NCBI RefSeq assembly: GCF_002355595.1 | Contig: NZ_AP017422.1 | Span: forward strand, 2,108,001 to 2,172,000 | Source: Filimonas lacunae | GTDB lineage: Bacteria; Bacteroidota; Bacteroidia; Chitinophagales; Chitinophagaceae | Reading direction: 5' to 3' | Length of the DNA: 64,000 bases | In this document: one piece after another, positions 1-9,014 of the stretch | Layout of the letters: the number at the start of each line of letters is the position of its first letter | Numbering within the stretch: position 1 is the first letter of the stretch | Made by a program: the position numbers and the translations under genes | Notes under the pieces: model-generated | What the model saw: only the letters and a program-made list of their open reading frames with translations | What the model was told of the DNA's origin: nothing | Database searches by the model: none

Positions 1-113
1 ACAAAAATCAGTTCAAAAAACGTGTTTTTATATTCCCGGGCAACATATTCGGTTACCTCTCTGTATTCCAGTTCAAAGGGCTGATATAAATGAAGTGTTT
101 GCATGTAACTCAT
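1..113 (-). CDS. AraC-type transcriptional regulator, N-terminal fragment (cut by window edge)
   Basis: An open frame starts at the ATG at 113 and runs off the left edge, giving 37 residues that begin MSYMQTLHLYQPFELEYREV. The sequence resembles the cupin-like sensor domain that opens many Bacteroidota AraC-family activators, where an FEL(I/V)F stretch begins the first strands. The DNA-binding domain would lie outside the window. The gene is transcribed away from the DoxX gene, with about 80 bases between the two starts, so it may control the DoxX/deacetylase pair; that link is inference. The family call rests on a short fragment. Confidence 0.5.
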   Translation of the reverse strand, partial: MSYMQTLHLYQPFELEYREVTEYVAREYKNTFFELIF

Positions 114-193
114 AAAAATACTAATTAAACCCCTAATTGTACAAGTAAAGCGAGTGGCATTGTCTCAATTTTGAAATACGAAATCATAGCTTT

Positions 194-586
194 ATGAATA
201 CAATTACTTATGTACTGTTACGCCTGGCCATTGGTGCCAGCATGTTAGGGCACGGGTTGGTACGCCTGCCTAAATTAAACGGATTCAGCGCCTGGATGGT
301 AGGCTCGTTTCAAAAATCAATGCTGCCTTCCGCCGTGGTAGTGCCTTTTAGTTATGTGCTGCCCATTGCCGAATTTATAATAGGCCTGTTGCTGGTAACG
401 GGGTTGTTAACCCGCCCTGCTTTAATAGCGGGCAGCATAGTAATGATTTGCTTAATATTCGGCACCTGTATGATTGAAAACTGGGAGGCCTTGCCTTCAC
501 AACTCATACATGTAGCCTTTTTTGCCACGCTGCTTTCGTTTATACAATACAACGGCGTAGCTATTGATAAAATAATCCATAAATAA
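194..586 (+). CDS. DoxX family integral membrane protein
   Basis: The 130-residue protein has four hydrophobic helices (about residues 5-20, 43-67, 73-90 and 103-120) and the early LRLAIGASMLGHGLVRL motif typical of DoxX/DoxD-type membrane proteins. Members are small inner-membrane proteins linked to redox or thiol stress and quinone-related oxidoreductase complexes; the exact role here is unknown. The stop is 8 bases before the next start, so it is probably cotranscribed with the deacetylase-like gene. A divergent AraC-type gene lies upstream and could regulate it. Confidence 0.85.
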   Translation: MNTITYVLLRLAIGASMLGHGLVRLPKLNGFSAWMVGSFQKSMLPSAVVVPFSYVLPIAEFIIGLLLVTGLLTRPALIAGSIVMICLIFGTCMIENWEALPSQLIHVAFFATLLSFIQYNGVAIDKIIHK

Positions 587-594
587 ATTGACTT

Positions 595-1545
595 ATGACT
601 AGCAGAAAGGAATTTTTAAAAACAGCAGGCCTGCTGGGAATGGCAGGCGTTGTAACCAGCTCAGGAGCCTGGGCGCAACAACAACCGCAAAGCGCTAAAA
701 AGCCGGCCGTAAAAAGCAAATGGGCCGATGGTTCGCGCCTGGTAGTTTCAGTGTCGATGCAGTTTGAAGCCGGTGGACAACCTGATAATGCCGAAAGCCC
801 ATTTCCGCAAAACATGGAAAAAGGGTATAAGGATCTGCCCGGCGAAACCTGGTTTCAATACGGTTATAAAGAAGGCATACCCCGCATGCTGGATAACTGG
901 GATAAATACGGTATTAAGGTAACCTCGCACATGGTAGGGGCGGCAGTGTTGAAGAATCCCGCTTTAGCGAAAGAAGTTACCGACCGCGGACACGAAGCCG
1001 CTGCACATGGCATGAACTGGAGCCGTGAGTATGATATGAGCTACGAGGTGGAGAAAAAGTTTATTAAAGACGGCGTAGATGCTGTTAAAAAGGTTACCGG
1101 TTTTACACCTGTAGGCTATAATGCCAATTGGTTGCGCAGGGGCGAAAACACCCTGAAAATATTGCAGGAACTGGGATTTACTTATCATATTGATGATCTT
1201 AGTCGCGATGAGCCTTTTATTATACAGGTAAACAATAAAGACTTTGCAGTGGTACCTTACACCCTGCGTAATAACGATATCATGTTGATATCAGGCGATA
1301 AGTTTAGCATAGATCAGTTTTTTAACCAGGTAAAAGCCGAGTTTGATCAATTATATGAAGAAAGCGCCTATCGTCGCAGGCAAATGAGCATCAGCTTTCA
1401 CGATCGCATAGGCGGTTCGCCACAAATGGTTAAAGTAACCGGAGAGCTACTGGCCTATATGCAAAAACATACCGGCGTAGTGTTTAAACGGAAAGACGAA
1501 ATAGCCCAGCTGACATTGGCTGATAAATCGGCCATCCGCGAATAA
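595..1545 (+). CDS. Exported PuuE-like polysaccharide deacetylase family protein (CE4 fold)
   Basis: The 316-residue protein opens with a twin-arginine-like signal (SRKEFLK followed by a hydrophobic stretch and AWA-Q near residue 28), with RK in place of RR. The mature part matches the PuuE/allantoinase-like branch of the NodB deacetylase fold: an EAGGQ segment near residue 60, GHE-x3-HG at 132-139 giving likely metal ligands H133 and H138, VPYTLRNND in the middle, and SFHDRIGG near the C-terminus. It probably hydrolyses an amide or N-acyl bond in the periplasm; the substrate cannot be read from sequence. It follows the DoxX gene by 8 bases, and a hairpin terminator lies 24 bases after the stop. 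Confidence 0.8.
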   Translation: MTSRKEFLKTAGLLGMAGVVTSSGAWAQQQPQSAKKPAVKSKWADGSRLVVSVSMQFEAGGQPDNAESPFPQNMEKGYKDLPGETWFQYGYKEGIPRMLDNWDKYGIKVTSHMVGAAVLKNPALAKEVTDRGHEAAAHGMNWSREYDMSYEVEKKFIKDGVDAVKKVTGFTPVGYNANWLRRGENTLKILQELGFTYHIDDLSRDEPFIIQVNNKDFAVVPYTLRNNDIMLISGDKFSIDQFFNQVKAEFDQLYEESAYRRRQMSISFHDRIGGSPQMVKVTGELLAYMQKHTGVVFKRKDEIAQLTLADKSAIRE

Positions 1546-1568
1546 AAACAGGTGAAACCTTTTATACG

Positions 1569-1617
1569 GGCCGTGTGTATGCTTTTGTTAAGTCAGAAAG
1601 TGTATACACGGCCTTTT
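1569..1617 (+). terminator. Intrinsic terminator after the DoxX/deacetylase pair
   Basis: An 8-bp stem (GGCCGTGT at 1569-1576 with ACACGGCC at 1606-1613) with a 29-base loop is followed by TTTTC. It sits just after the deacetylase stop at 1545. Confidence 0.6.
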
Positions 1618-2066
1618 CATGTACACCCGATAAGGAATGCTAAGTGATTGTTTATCAGTATAAAGTAAGTTACAACGGCGCTGAAACATAAAACACACAG
1701 CTTTATACAGTCCTGTTTAGGAAAAAGGACAATGTTACTTTGCAATTTTTTTAAATGTAATATATCTTTACTGATTTTTGGTACGCGCACCAAGTGCCGG
1801 AACCCGATTCAACTGTTAGTAAAAAACTACTCAACTCTACATGAAACCTTCGAAGTTATTGCTTCCCGAAGCCTGTTCTTCTTTGTTTTGCGAAAACATG
1901 TATTCGTTTGCCACACCTTTTTACACAGTATTCGGAAACAAAACAACAAGTTCTTATAACGCTAACAGCTGTTTTTCCACCATTATTATAATGTAAGTAC
2001 GGTCACGGGTTTAGCTCCCATAAAGCAATACGTTGAAGTTTATATAATACCCAATATCTCGCTGTA
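1618..2066. other. Gene-poor leader region before the adhesin
   Basis: About 450 bases without a convincing gene. A 75-codon frame at 1732-1959 is rich in F, C and K, has no domain character and looks random. A near-consensus -7 box, TTACTTTG (one mismatch to TAnnTTTG), ends at about 1741. If it is used, the adhesin mRNA would have a 5' leader of roughly 320 bases. No other structure stands out. Confidence 0.5.
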
Positions 2067-5000
2067 ATGAAAAAAAAACTACTCTTTTGCCTTGCCTGTT
2101 TACTGTTTGTAATTATTGGAATGGCCCAAAGCCCTGACGGCAATGGTGTTTTCTTTGTAAAAAAAGGCGGCACCGGAAATCAAAGAGGGGATAGCTGGAG
2201 TAATGCAATAGCCGAACTGTCTACTGCTTTAAAGGCTGCAAAAACTATTAATGCATCAGCCGCAGGTGCTATTAAAGAAATATGGGTTAGCGGGGGCACT
2301 TATAACCCCCAATATGTTATTAATTTCTCTGCAAACACCCTCATTAGTATAGATAACCGGGACAATTCTTTTTTAATGGTAAAGGATGTAAAGGTGTACG
2401 GAGGTTTTGCCGGTACCGAAACCTCGGTTGCAGCAAGAGATTTGTCGGTTACTGCTAACGCTAGTATATTAAGTGGTGATTTAAAAACGCAAGGCGATTA
2501 CTCCGATAATGCATATCATGTAGTATCGGCATCAGGAGCTGTAGGTACAGCGTTACTCGATGGGTTTACCATTACTGGTGGTAATGCAAATGGCAGCACA
2601 GCTGCTGTTATTGTTAATTCAAACAGCTTTACCAGGAATAATGGTGCCGGAATATTCCTGGTAAAGGCCGCCCCCTCTTTTACTAACATACAAGTTATCG
2701 GAAACATTGGTGCTAATTATGGATTGGGGGTTTGTATTGTGGAAAATGCCACTGCCGTTGTCTCTTTTACTAACGCAGTTATAAGCGGAAATGGCGGAGG
2801 TGAATTAGGCGGTGGAGTTGGGGCAAGCCATTCCGATGTTAATTTCACTAATGTAACTATTTGCGGCAATAGTAGTACAAAGGGAGCTGGAACATATGCT
2901 TATAATGGCTGCAAGCTTACTTACAATAACAGTATTATGTATGGTAATAGTGGCGGTTTGGTTGGCGATGCAGGCCAGTATGGAACATACACGCTTAGTG
3001 CACAATATTCCCTGCTGCAAGGCATAGCTGCCAATGTGGCCAATCATATATTAGATCCTGCTACCGATCCTTTGTTTTTTAATGCTCCTTCTTTTACTAC
3101 TGTACCATTTAGTAATGGTAATTATGCAATTCGCTCAAACAGTCCACTGATAAATGCAGGCAGCAATAGCTTGTTTGCGGGGCTGGGTGCCAATACCAAA
3201 GATTTGGCAGGCAATTCACGTGTAAAAGATTATTCCAGCGGAGGGATTATTGATATAGGTGCAAATGAATATCAGGTGGCACCTGGTTCAAATGGTGTTA
3301 TATATGTAAAAAAAGGTAGCAATGGTAATGGCAGTAGCTGGAATTTTGCAGCAGCAGAAGTGGCCGATGCTTTGAAAGCAGCAGCTGTTTTGAATGCGCA
3401 AACCGCTGGCAAGGTAAAGCAGATATGGGTAGCGGCAGGTACTTATTTGCCATTATATGCATTCAACGATTTAAATAGCGCGGTGGCTACCGATCGCAAT
3501 AACGGCTTTGTGGTGGTGAAAGATGTAAAAATGTATGGCGGCTTTGCAGGTACAGAAACGGATATTACTGCGCGTAATATAGCTGCCAATAGAAGCATTT
3601 TAAGTGGCGATATTGGTGTAGCGGGCACTGCAACTGATAACGCTTACCATGTATTGATGACAATAGGCGATGCAGGCTCTGCATCTGTCAATGGTTTTAC
3701 AGTTTCAGGTGGCAGGGCAGATGGTAGTTTATACCCGGTTGCCAACAGCTTGCCTGTTTATCAGGGGTATGGTGGCGGTGCTTTTGTTACTAACACTAAT
3801 TGCGAATTCACCAATGTGATATTTAACGATAATTATTCAAGAGGAACTGCAGGTGGGGCTTATGTATATAATGGTACAGATGCTCAGTCTGTAACATTCA
3901 GTCAATGCACCTTCAGTAACAATAAATCTAATAACAGTAGCGCGGGAGCTATATATTTTTATGGGTCACAGGCTACCTGGCTTTTAGACTCAGTTACTGT
4001 GGTGGGTAACTCTTGTTCCAGTAGCGGAGGCGGAATAAATTCATCTAATGGTACACTTACCATTAACCGTTCGGTAATTAAAGACAATGTAGCTGGTGTT
4101 GGAGGTGGGGGGCTTTATGCAGGTATTTCCACTGTGATAATAACCAACAGCATTGTTAGCGGCAACAATGCTGCTTTCAGCGGTGGGGGAATCAATTTTT
4201 CATCAGTGAGTTCGGGCTCCGGTGTCAAAAACGTTGTCATTACTGGCAATAAAGCGGGAAACATGGGTGGTGGTGTGTATAATAGCGGCTCTGCAACATT
4301 ATTTACCAATGTTACCTTTGCGGGTAATTCAGGCGCAGGTTTATATAATTATGCCACTAACACTATATTGCTTCCCACAGTACAAAACAGTATTGTATAT
4401 GGTAACAGTGCAGGTATTGAAAATAATAACGCCAGTTATAAAACAGTTATCAGTTACAGCCTGGTGCAGGGAGAAGCTGTTAACAGTAGTTTGCACATCA
4501 TCAATGAAACCACTGATCCTGAATTTGTAAATGCACCTGATTTTAGTACAGCCCCGTTCTCTACTGGCAATTATAGCTTGTCTAATGCCAGTGCAGTAAT
4601 TGATTCCGGTAGTAATAATTTGTTTGTTGGTTTGGATGCCAGTTCATTTGATGCGGCAGGCAATGCCCGCGTAACCAATTATAGCAATAATGGTATCATT
4701 GATATGGGGGCTTATGAAGCAGCAGCAGGAACACAAAAAATAACTTCACCCGGGTATATAGTGAGAACATATGGAGAGGGAAGTTTTGAACCAGGGGCAA
4801 CCAATAATTCCGGATTATCACTATCTTATTCTTCTGCAGATAATTCCATTGCTCAGGCATACCAGGATGCCGCTGATGGTAATAAATGGAAAATTGCTAT
4901 TAAAAAGGCAGGCAAAGTGCTTATTACCATAAGCCAGGCAGGGGGAGGCACTTATTTACCCGCCAGCGATACTTTTAATGTTATTATAAACAAAGCTATT

Positions 5001-5624
5001 TTAACCATTACAGCAAAAGATACAGTAAAAACCTACACCGGCACAGCTTTTACGGGCGGCAATGATGTTACTTACGCTGGTTTTGTTTACAGCGATGACC
5101 AGGCTGTGGCTTTAACAGGAACGTTAACTTATACAGGAACTTCGCAGGGGGCTACCAATGTAAATAGTTACACCATCATACCCGGTGGGCTGACTGCGGA
5201 AAGCTATACTATTACCTATACAGCAGGTGCCTTAACAATAAACAAAGCCAATTTGACTGTTACTGCAAAAGATAGTACCAAAGTGTACAACGGTTTAGCA
5301 TTTACCGGTGGTAATGGTGTTACGTATACTGGTTTGGTAAACAATGAAACGGGAGCGGTATTAGGTGGTTCTGTAACCTACTCCGGAACTTCACAGGGAG
5401 CCGTAAATGTAAACACATATGTAATAACTCCCGCCGGTTTAACTTCCGGTAACTATGATATTCATTATGCAAATGGTTCTTTATATATCAGCCAGGCTGT
5501 TTTAACTGTTACTGCAAAAGACAGTGCTAAAATATACGATGGCTTGTCTTTTACTGGCGGCAATGGTGTCACCTATACGGGTTTGGTAAACAATGAAACA
5601 GCATTTGTATTGGGGGGACATTAA
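2067..5624 (+). CDS. Large secreted beta-helix / MBG-repeat adhesin, N-terminal part (ends at frameshift)
   Basis: This frame encodes 1185 residues and stops early because of a -1 frameshift at 5612-5618; the C-terminal part continues in another frame to 7237. Residues 1-20 are a signal peptide ending GMAQ. Two tandem right-handed beta-helix units follow (about 27-405 and 408-886). Each begins with a VKKG-x-SW pattern and a KVYGGFAGTET strand and ends with an IDIGANEY/IDMGAYE segment typical of choice-of-anchor Q repeats. After an Ig-like segment, MBG modules begin near residue 979. The architecture is that of a cell-surface or secreted adhesin of the type IX secretion pathway. As written, the product would lack the sorting domain and so should not be anchored. 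Restored, the protein would be 1723 residues. Confidence 0.85.
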   Translation: MKKKLLFCLACLLFVIIGMAQSPDGNGVFFVKKGGTGNQRGDSWSNAIAELSTALKAAKTINASAAGAIKEIWVSGGTYNPQYVINFSANTLISIDNRDNSFLMVKDVKVYGGFAGTETSVAARDLSVTANASILSGDLKTQGDYSDNAYHVVSASGAVGTALLDGFTITGGNANGSTAAVIVNSNSFTRNNGAGIFLVKAAPSFTNIQVIGNIGANYGLGVCIVENATAVVSFTNAVISGNGGGELGGGVGASHSDVNFTNVTICGNSSTKGAGTYAYNGCKLTYNNSIMYGNSGGLVGDAGQYGTYTLSAQYSLLQGIAANVANHILDPATDPLFFNAPSFTTVPFSNGNYAIRSNSPLINAGSNSLFAGLGANTKDLAGNSRVKDYSSGGIIDIGANEYQVAPGSNGVIYVKKGSNGNGSSWNFAAAEVADALKAAAVLNAQTAGKVKQIWVAAGTYLPLYAFNDLNSAVATDRNNGFVVVKDVKMYGGFAGTETDITARNIAANRSILSGDIGVAGTATDNAYHVLMTIGDAGSASVNGFTVSGGRADGSLYPVANSLPVYQGYGGGAFVTNTNCEFTNVIFNDNYSRGTAGGAYVYNGTDAQSVTFSQCTFSNNKSNNSSAGAIYFYGSQATWLLDSVTVVGNSCSSSGGGINSSNGTLTINRSVIKDNVAGVGGGGLYAGISTVIITNSIVSGNNAAFSGGGINFSSVSSGSGVKNVVITGNKAGNMGGGVYNSGSATLFTNVTFAGNSGAGLYNYATNTILLPTVQNSIVYGNSAGIENNNASYKTVISYSLVQGEAVNSSLHIINETTDPEFVNAPDFSTAPFSTGNYSLSNASAVIDSGSNNLFVGLDASSFDAAGNARVTNYSNNGIIDMGAYEAAAGTQKITSPGYIVRTYGEGSFEPGATNNSGLSLSYSSADNSIAQAYQDAADGNKWKIAIKKAGKVLITISQAGGGTYLPASDTFNVIINKAILTITAKDTVKTYTGTAFTGGNDVTYAGFVYSDDQAVALTGTLTYTGTSQGATNVNSYTIIPGGLTAESYTITYTAGALTINKANLTVTAKDSTKVYNGLAFTGGNGVTYTGLVNNETGAVLGGSVTYSGTSQGAVNVNTYVITPAGLTSGNYDIHYANGSLYISQAVLTVTAKDSAKIYDGLSFTGGNGVTYTGLVNNETAFVLGGH

Positions 5625-6236
5625 CTTATAGCGGCACTTCACAGGGGGCTACAAATGTAAACAACTACGTCATTACTCCAGGAGGTTTAACCTCTGGAAA
5701 CTATAATATTCAGTATGCCGATGGTAGCCTTACTATCAATAAAGCAACGTTAACCATTACTGCCATCGATTCAGCTAAAGTGTATGATGGTATGTCCTTT
5801 ACAGGCGGTAACGGCGTTAGTTATTCCGGTTTTGTAAATAATGAAAATGCAACGGTGCTGACTGGTTCAATAACCTATAGTGGTACCGCGCAGGGCGCCG
5901 TAAATGTAAATGCTTATGTAATAACTCCGGGTGGTTTAACCGCTGGCAACTATGCTGTTAGTTATGTGAACGGTGCATTGATTATTAATAAAGCGGAGGT
6001 GATTATTACAGCGGATAACAAAGCACGTTGTTTTGCAGAAATTAACCCTGGTTTTACGGTGAGTTATGCTGGTTTTGTACACGGTGAAGATAGCCTCGTA
6101 TTAAGCGCATTACCTGTTGCCCAAACCATTGCTACCACACAAACCGTAGCCGGCAATTACGATATTATACCAACAGGAGCAGTGGCTGATAATTACAATT
6201 TCTCCTATGTCAATGGAACATTAACCATTCACGCAC
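5001..6236 (+). repeat. Five tandem MBG-domain repeats, period 249 bases
   Basis: Units begin at 5001, 5253, 5502, 5750 and 5999. Spacings are 252, 249, 248 and 249 bases, so each module is about 83 residues. Units 1-4 share the pattern TAKDS-x-K-Y-G, FTGGNGVTY, GLVNNE, TYSGTSQGA-NVN and GLT-x-NY and are close at the DNA level; unit 5 is divergent. The 248-base spacing of unit 3 is direct evidence that one base is missing there relative to its neighbours. Confidence 0.9.
5612..5618 (+). other. G GGG GGA slippery heptamer at the adhesin frameshift
   Basis: In the upstream frame the codons read TTG GGG GGA CAT TAA (5610-5624). The heptamer at 5612-5618 therefore has exactly the X XXY YYZ phasing of a -1 slippage site. 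A -1 slip gives GGG GGG ACA TTA ACT TAT, restoring the conserved VLGGTLTYSG sequence of the repeat and a frame open to 7237. It could be a true mutation, a homopolymer sequencing error, polymerase slippage or programmed frameshifting. Sequence alone cannot decide. Confidence 0.6.
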
Positions 6237-7237
6237 TGCCGGTAAGCAATTTAACAGCAATACAGGGTACTATTCTTTGTGGTACCAGTGCAACACTTCC
6301 CATAAGCGCATCGGGTGCTTACAGTTTTGCATGGCTGCACGATAATACAGCTATAGCAGAAACCACCGCAACTTTGACCGTTGCAGAAACCGGAATGTAT
6401 GCTGCCGTGGCTACGGATGGTTTTGGGTGTAAAGCCACTGTAGCCAACAATATTGCAATTACCCGTTTATTGGCTCCACAGGTAGCATTTAATTATAATA
6501 GTTATTGTGTAGATAAAGCAGTCAACTTTACTAATACGTCCGATATCACGTTCAGCGGCGTTGTAAACTATACCTGGAGCAGCGGTAATGGTGAAAGTAG
6601 CAGTAATATTTCACCTCAGTTCACATATAGTGCAGCGGGTAATTATACAGTTTCTTTAATCGTAACACCGCAAAACTGTCCTACCCTGGCAGTAACTGCT
6701 TCGCAGGTAATACCGGTAGAAGCAGAAACACCAGGTATACGGTTAACGCAGTTGAATGCGCAACCCGAAACAACGATAACTTTACAGGCGCGAAATTTGC
6801 TCAACGCAAGCTATAGCTGGTTGCCTGCTACAGGCCTCTCTAATGCTTCTATTGCTGCCCCCAATGCAGTTTTACAAAAAGACCAGGATTACCTGGTAGA
6901 AATGTCGTTTCCTTCAGGTTGTGTTGCCACAGATAGCCTGCATGTTAGTGTATACCTGGCAAGTGATATACTGGTACCTAATGTGTTTTCTGCAAACGGA
7001 GATGGGCAGAATGATATACTATACGCCAATTTACGGGGCATGAAAAAATTGAACTATTTCAGAGTATTTAATCGATGGGGTAAAAAGATATTCGAATCGT
7101 TTGATATGGCAAGAGGATGGGATGGCACCTGCAACGGTGAATTACAGCCGCTGGCTACCTATGTATGGGTGGCGGAAGGGGTTGACAATAATGGTAACAC
7201 TATACGAAGGCAAGGCTCAGTAACCTTATTAAGATAG
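5780..7237 (+). CDS. Adhesin C-terminal part with type IX secretion (type B) sorting domain
   Basis: This is the continuation of the gene starting at 2067, in the -1 frame. The frame is open back to 5618 with no stop, and 5780 is merely its first ATG, inside MBG unit 4. It contains MBG units 4 and 5, an Ig-like segment (about residues 150-230 of this piece), a PKD-like domain with NYTWSSGNG and SAAGNYTVSL, and a final ~85-residue gliding-motility C-terminal domain with VPNVFSANGDGQND, FRVFNRWGKKIF and GWDGTCNG. That domain is the type B signal that targets proteins to the type IX secretion system. On its own the piece lacks a signal peptide, so it is functional only if joined to the upstream frame. 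Confidence 0.85.
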   Translation: MYDGMSFTGGNGVSYSGFVNNENATVLTGSITYSGTAQGAVNVNAYVITPGGLTAGNYAVSYVNGALIINKAEVIITADNKARCFAEINPGFTVSYAGFVHGEDSLVLSALPVAQTIATTQTVAGNYDIIPTGAVADNYNFSYVNGTLTIHALPVSNLTAIQGTILCGTSATLPISASGAYSFAWLHDNTAIAETTATLTVAETGMYAAVATDGFGCKATVANNIAITRLLAPQVAFNYNSYCVDKAVNFTNTSDITFSGVVNYTWSSGNGESSSNISPQFTYSAAGNYTVSLIVTPQNCPTLAVTASQVIPVEAETPGIRLTQLNAQPETTITLQARNLLNASYSWLPATGLSNASIAAPNAVLQKDQDYLVEMSFPSGCVATDSLHVSVYLASDILVPNVFSANGDGQNDILYANLRGMKKLNYFRVFNRWGKKIFESFDMARGWDGTCNGELQPLATYVWVAEGVDNNGNTIRRQGSVTLLR

Positions 7238-7239
7238 TA

Positions 7240-7277
7240 AAAGAAGGCTTCTCTCCAATAAATGAGAAGCCTTCTTT
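7240..7277. terminator. Bidirectional terminator between adhesin and Sus-like operon
   Basis: A perfect 14-bp stem (7240-7253 with 7264-7277) with a 10-base loop is flanked by A-rich and T-rich ends. It lies between convergent genes whose stops are at 7237 and 7291, so it can serve both. Confidence 0.8.
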
Positions 7278-7290
7278 CCTATAAGTGCAA

Positions 7291-8277
7291 TTATTTATGA
7301 ACAGCGTCGGTTAATTTTACCTCTACCACATAGGTGCCTTCCAGGTTAATTTTAAAAGCAAACACCGGGTTTGCTGAATAGCCTGTGGTAGAAGGCATAC
7401 CGTCAATAGCTACATAACTGCTGGGTATACGGTAATACTGTAAGTATCCCCAGCTATACCCTGTATTGTCTACATAAGTAGACAAAGGAAAAGGTGCCAA
7501 TTCAAAGTTGCACACCATAGCAGTATCGGTAAATACTATCGGGTGAAATTTAGCATAGGTGGGGAAATAAGGCCTGTCGCCACGTTTAATCACCTCACCC
7601 TTTAAAGGATTAAAAGGAACTCCATTTTTGTCGGTAATCTTTAATATCACCGAAGAGCCATCATCACTTTGTTTGGTAAAGCTTATTTTAGGGGTTTTCA
7701 TAGCAGTGGTAGCAGCAGTAATATCATCAAATGCATTAGCAAAGGTAGATGACAAGGTAAACATGTCATCATCCGTAGGGTCCATTACATGTATAAAACC
7801 AGCTGATGGATAAAACTTGGTGCCATTGGCATTGGTAGCCTCTATGTCAAAATTATACATGCCTACAGGAAGGTTTTTAGTACCTCTGTTAAATACAATC
7901 TGACCGCTGGTGGTGTTGAAATTGTATGGAGGAATTTTATTCAGCTGCCTTTTAGCATTTAAAATGTCAACAGTTGTATCAGTAGCAATGTTAAAGCTTA
8001 AACCAGGTTTAAACTGCATCACTTCATACAAGGTAGTAAACTCCACTGGTGCAGCCTTTCCCGTGGCACTATCGCGCAGGTTTAACAGTGCAAAAGTAAC
8101 AGGAGGGGTACTGCCATCATAATTGATTTTATCAGAAGCCTGGTATACCAGCCCTCTTTTGCAAATGATTTCCTTACCTGTATAGCCCAATGTATTACTT
8201 AAAAAGCCCGGCACTATTTTGCTGCAGGCAACTAAACTGCCTGTGATAATGAATAACGCCAATATATATCGTTTCAT
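7291..8277 (-). CDS. DUF5007-like surface lipoprotein of the Sus-like operon
   Basis: The 328-residue protein has a lipoprotein signal (hydrophobic stretch, then LVACSK with Cys at 18). The rest is beta-rich with no enzymatic motif. Context and overall look match the DUF5007 lipoproteins found beside SusC/SusD and fasciclin proteins in Bacteroidota; this is recognition from memory, not a search. It is the last gene of the SusC-SusD-fasciclin operon and starts 21 bases after the fasciclin stop. By analogy with SusE/F-type partners it may be an outer-membrane ligand-binding accessory. The ligand is unknown. Confidence 0.65.
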   Translation of the reverse strand: MKRYILALFIITGSLVACSKIVPGFLSNTLGYTGKEIICKRGLVYQASDKINYDGSTPPVTFALLNLRDSATGKAAPVEFTTLYEVMQFKPGLSFNIATDTTVDILNAKRQLNKIPPYNFNTTSGQIVFNRGTKNLPVGMYNFDIEATNANGTKFYPSAGFIHVMDPTDDDMFTLSSTFANAFDDITAATTAMKTPKISFTKQSDDGSSVILKITDKNGVPFNPLKGEVIKRGDRPYFPTYAKFHPIVFTDTAMVCNFELAPFPLSTYVDNTGYSWGYLQYYRIPSSYVAIDGMPSTTGYSANPVFAFKINLEGTYVVEVKLTDAVHK

Positions 8278-8298
8278 TTTGTATGTTTTACGGATGAA

Positions 8299-9003
8299 TT
8301 AATTACCGGATAAAGGCTCCCCATTAAAGAAAAGCCGGTGGTAGCCATCCAGCACATGCAGTATTCCCGTGGTGGTAATAATACCGGAGGTTTGGCAGTC
8401 AGAACTGATGTCTTTCTGCGATTCCGGGATAGCGTCAGGATCGGCTGCCAGGTCGTCACGACTACCTATTACCAATGTGAAATTTACATATTCTATATAG
8501 TCGAGGTAGTTACTATAAACATCAGTAAACCGGTGTAGTTTTATTAAGTAGGTAGTATCAGCAGATACTGGTCCTAACAGGTTATTGTAAATTTTACCCC
8601 TGGTAGTTAAACTGTCGCGGGTTATTTTACCGGCAAACATATAGGTAAGCAGCGAATCCTTGTAGTAGGATACCGGGATGCTATCGATAGTAAACGTAAT
8701 ATTTTCATCGTTTAATTGTATGATACGTTGCTGCTTCTTAGCCGAAACCCAGTCATCCACTCCGTAGTTGGTAACAGCAAAAAAGGTGATATTGCTATTG
8801 AGCTTTTCCTGTAAACCGGCTTTGTCTATCAGGTGTATAAGCGAACTAAACTGTGGTTTCGATTTCAGGTAGTCGTAAGTGGTCATGTTTACCTCGGCCA
8901 CAGCTTTGCCACCATCGTCTTTATAGGCATCTTTTTTACAACCGGTGCCGCAGCAAATAACCATGCAGGCAAACAGCAGGCTATATAATCTGGTAATACG
9001 CAT
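8299..9003 (-). CDS. Fasciclin-domain lipoprotein
   Basis: The 234-residue protein has a lipoprotein signal ending GTGCKK (Cys at about 22). One fasciclin (FAS1) domain follows: TTYDYLKSKPQFSSLIHLI, then ITFFAVTNYGVDDW (the FAP-N-type H1 motif) and a C-terminal GIITTTGILHVLDGYHRLFF, which matches the FAS1 H2 region. FAS1 domains act in adhesion or protein-protein contact. Here it is encoded between SusD and the DUF5007-like gene with 11- and 21-base gaps, so it is probably a structural part of the outer-membrane uptake complex. Confidence 0.85.
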   Translation of the reverse strand: MRITRLYSLLFACMVICCGTGCKKDAYKDDGGKAVAEVNMTTYDYLKSKPQFSSLIHLIDKAGLQEKLNSNITFFAVTNYGVDDWVSAKKQQRIIQLNDENITFTIDSIPVSYYKDSLLTYMFAGKITRDSLTTRGKIYNNLLGPVSADTTYLIKLHRFTDVYSNYLDYIEYVNFTLVIGSRDDLAADPDAIPESQKDISSDCQTSGIITTTGILHVLDGYHRLFFNGEPLSGN

Positions 9004-9014
9004 ATGTAATAAGT

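Noticed and set aside
1732-1959. 75-codon plus-strand frame before the adhesin
   Set aside because: Composition is random-looking (many F, C, K), with no start context and no domain; it lies in an A/T-rich leader.
2600-4700. Repeated short G/A/T-rich motifs that might suggest a CRISPR or DNA repeat array
   Set aside because: They are codons of beta-helix rungs (NNSG, GGG patterns), not evenly spaced identical repeats with unique spacers.
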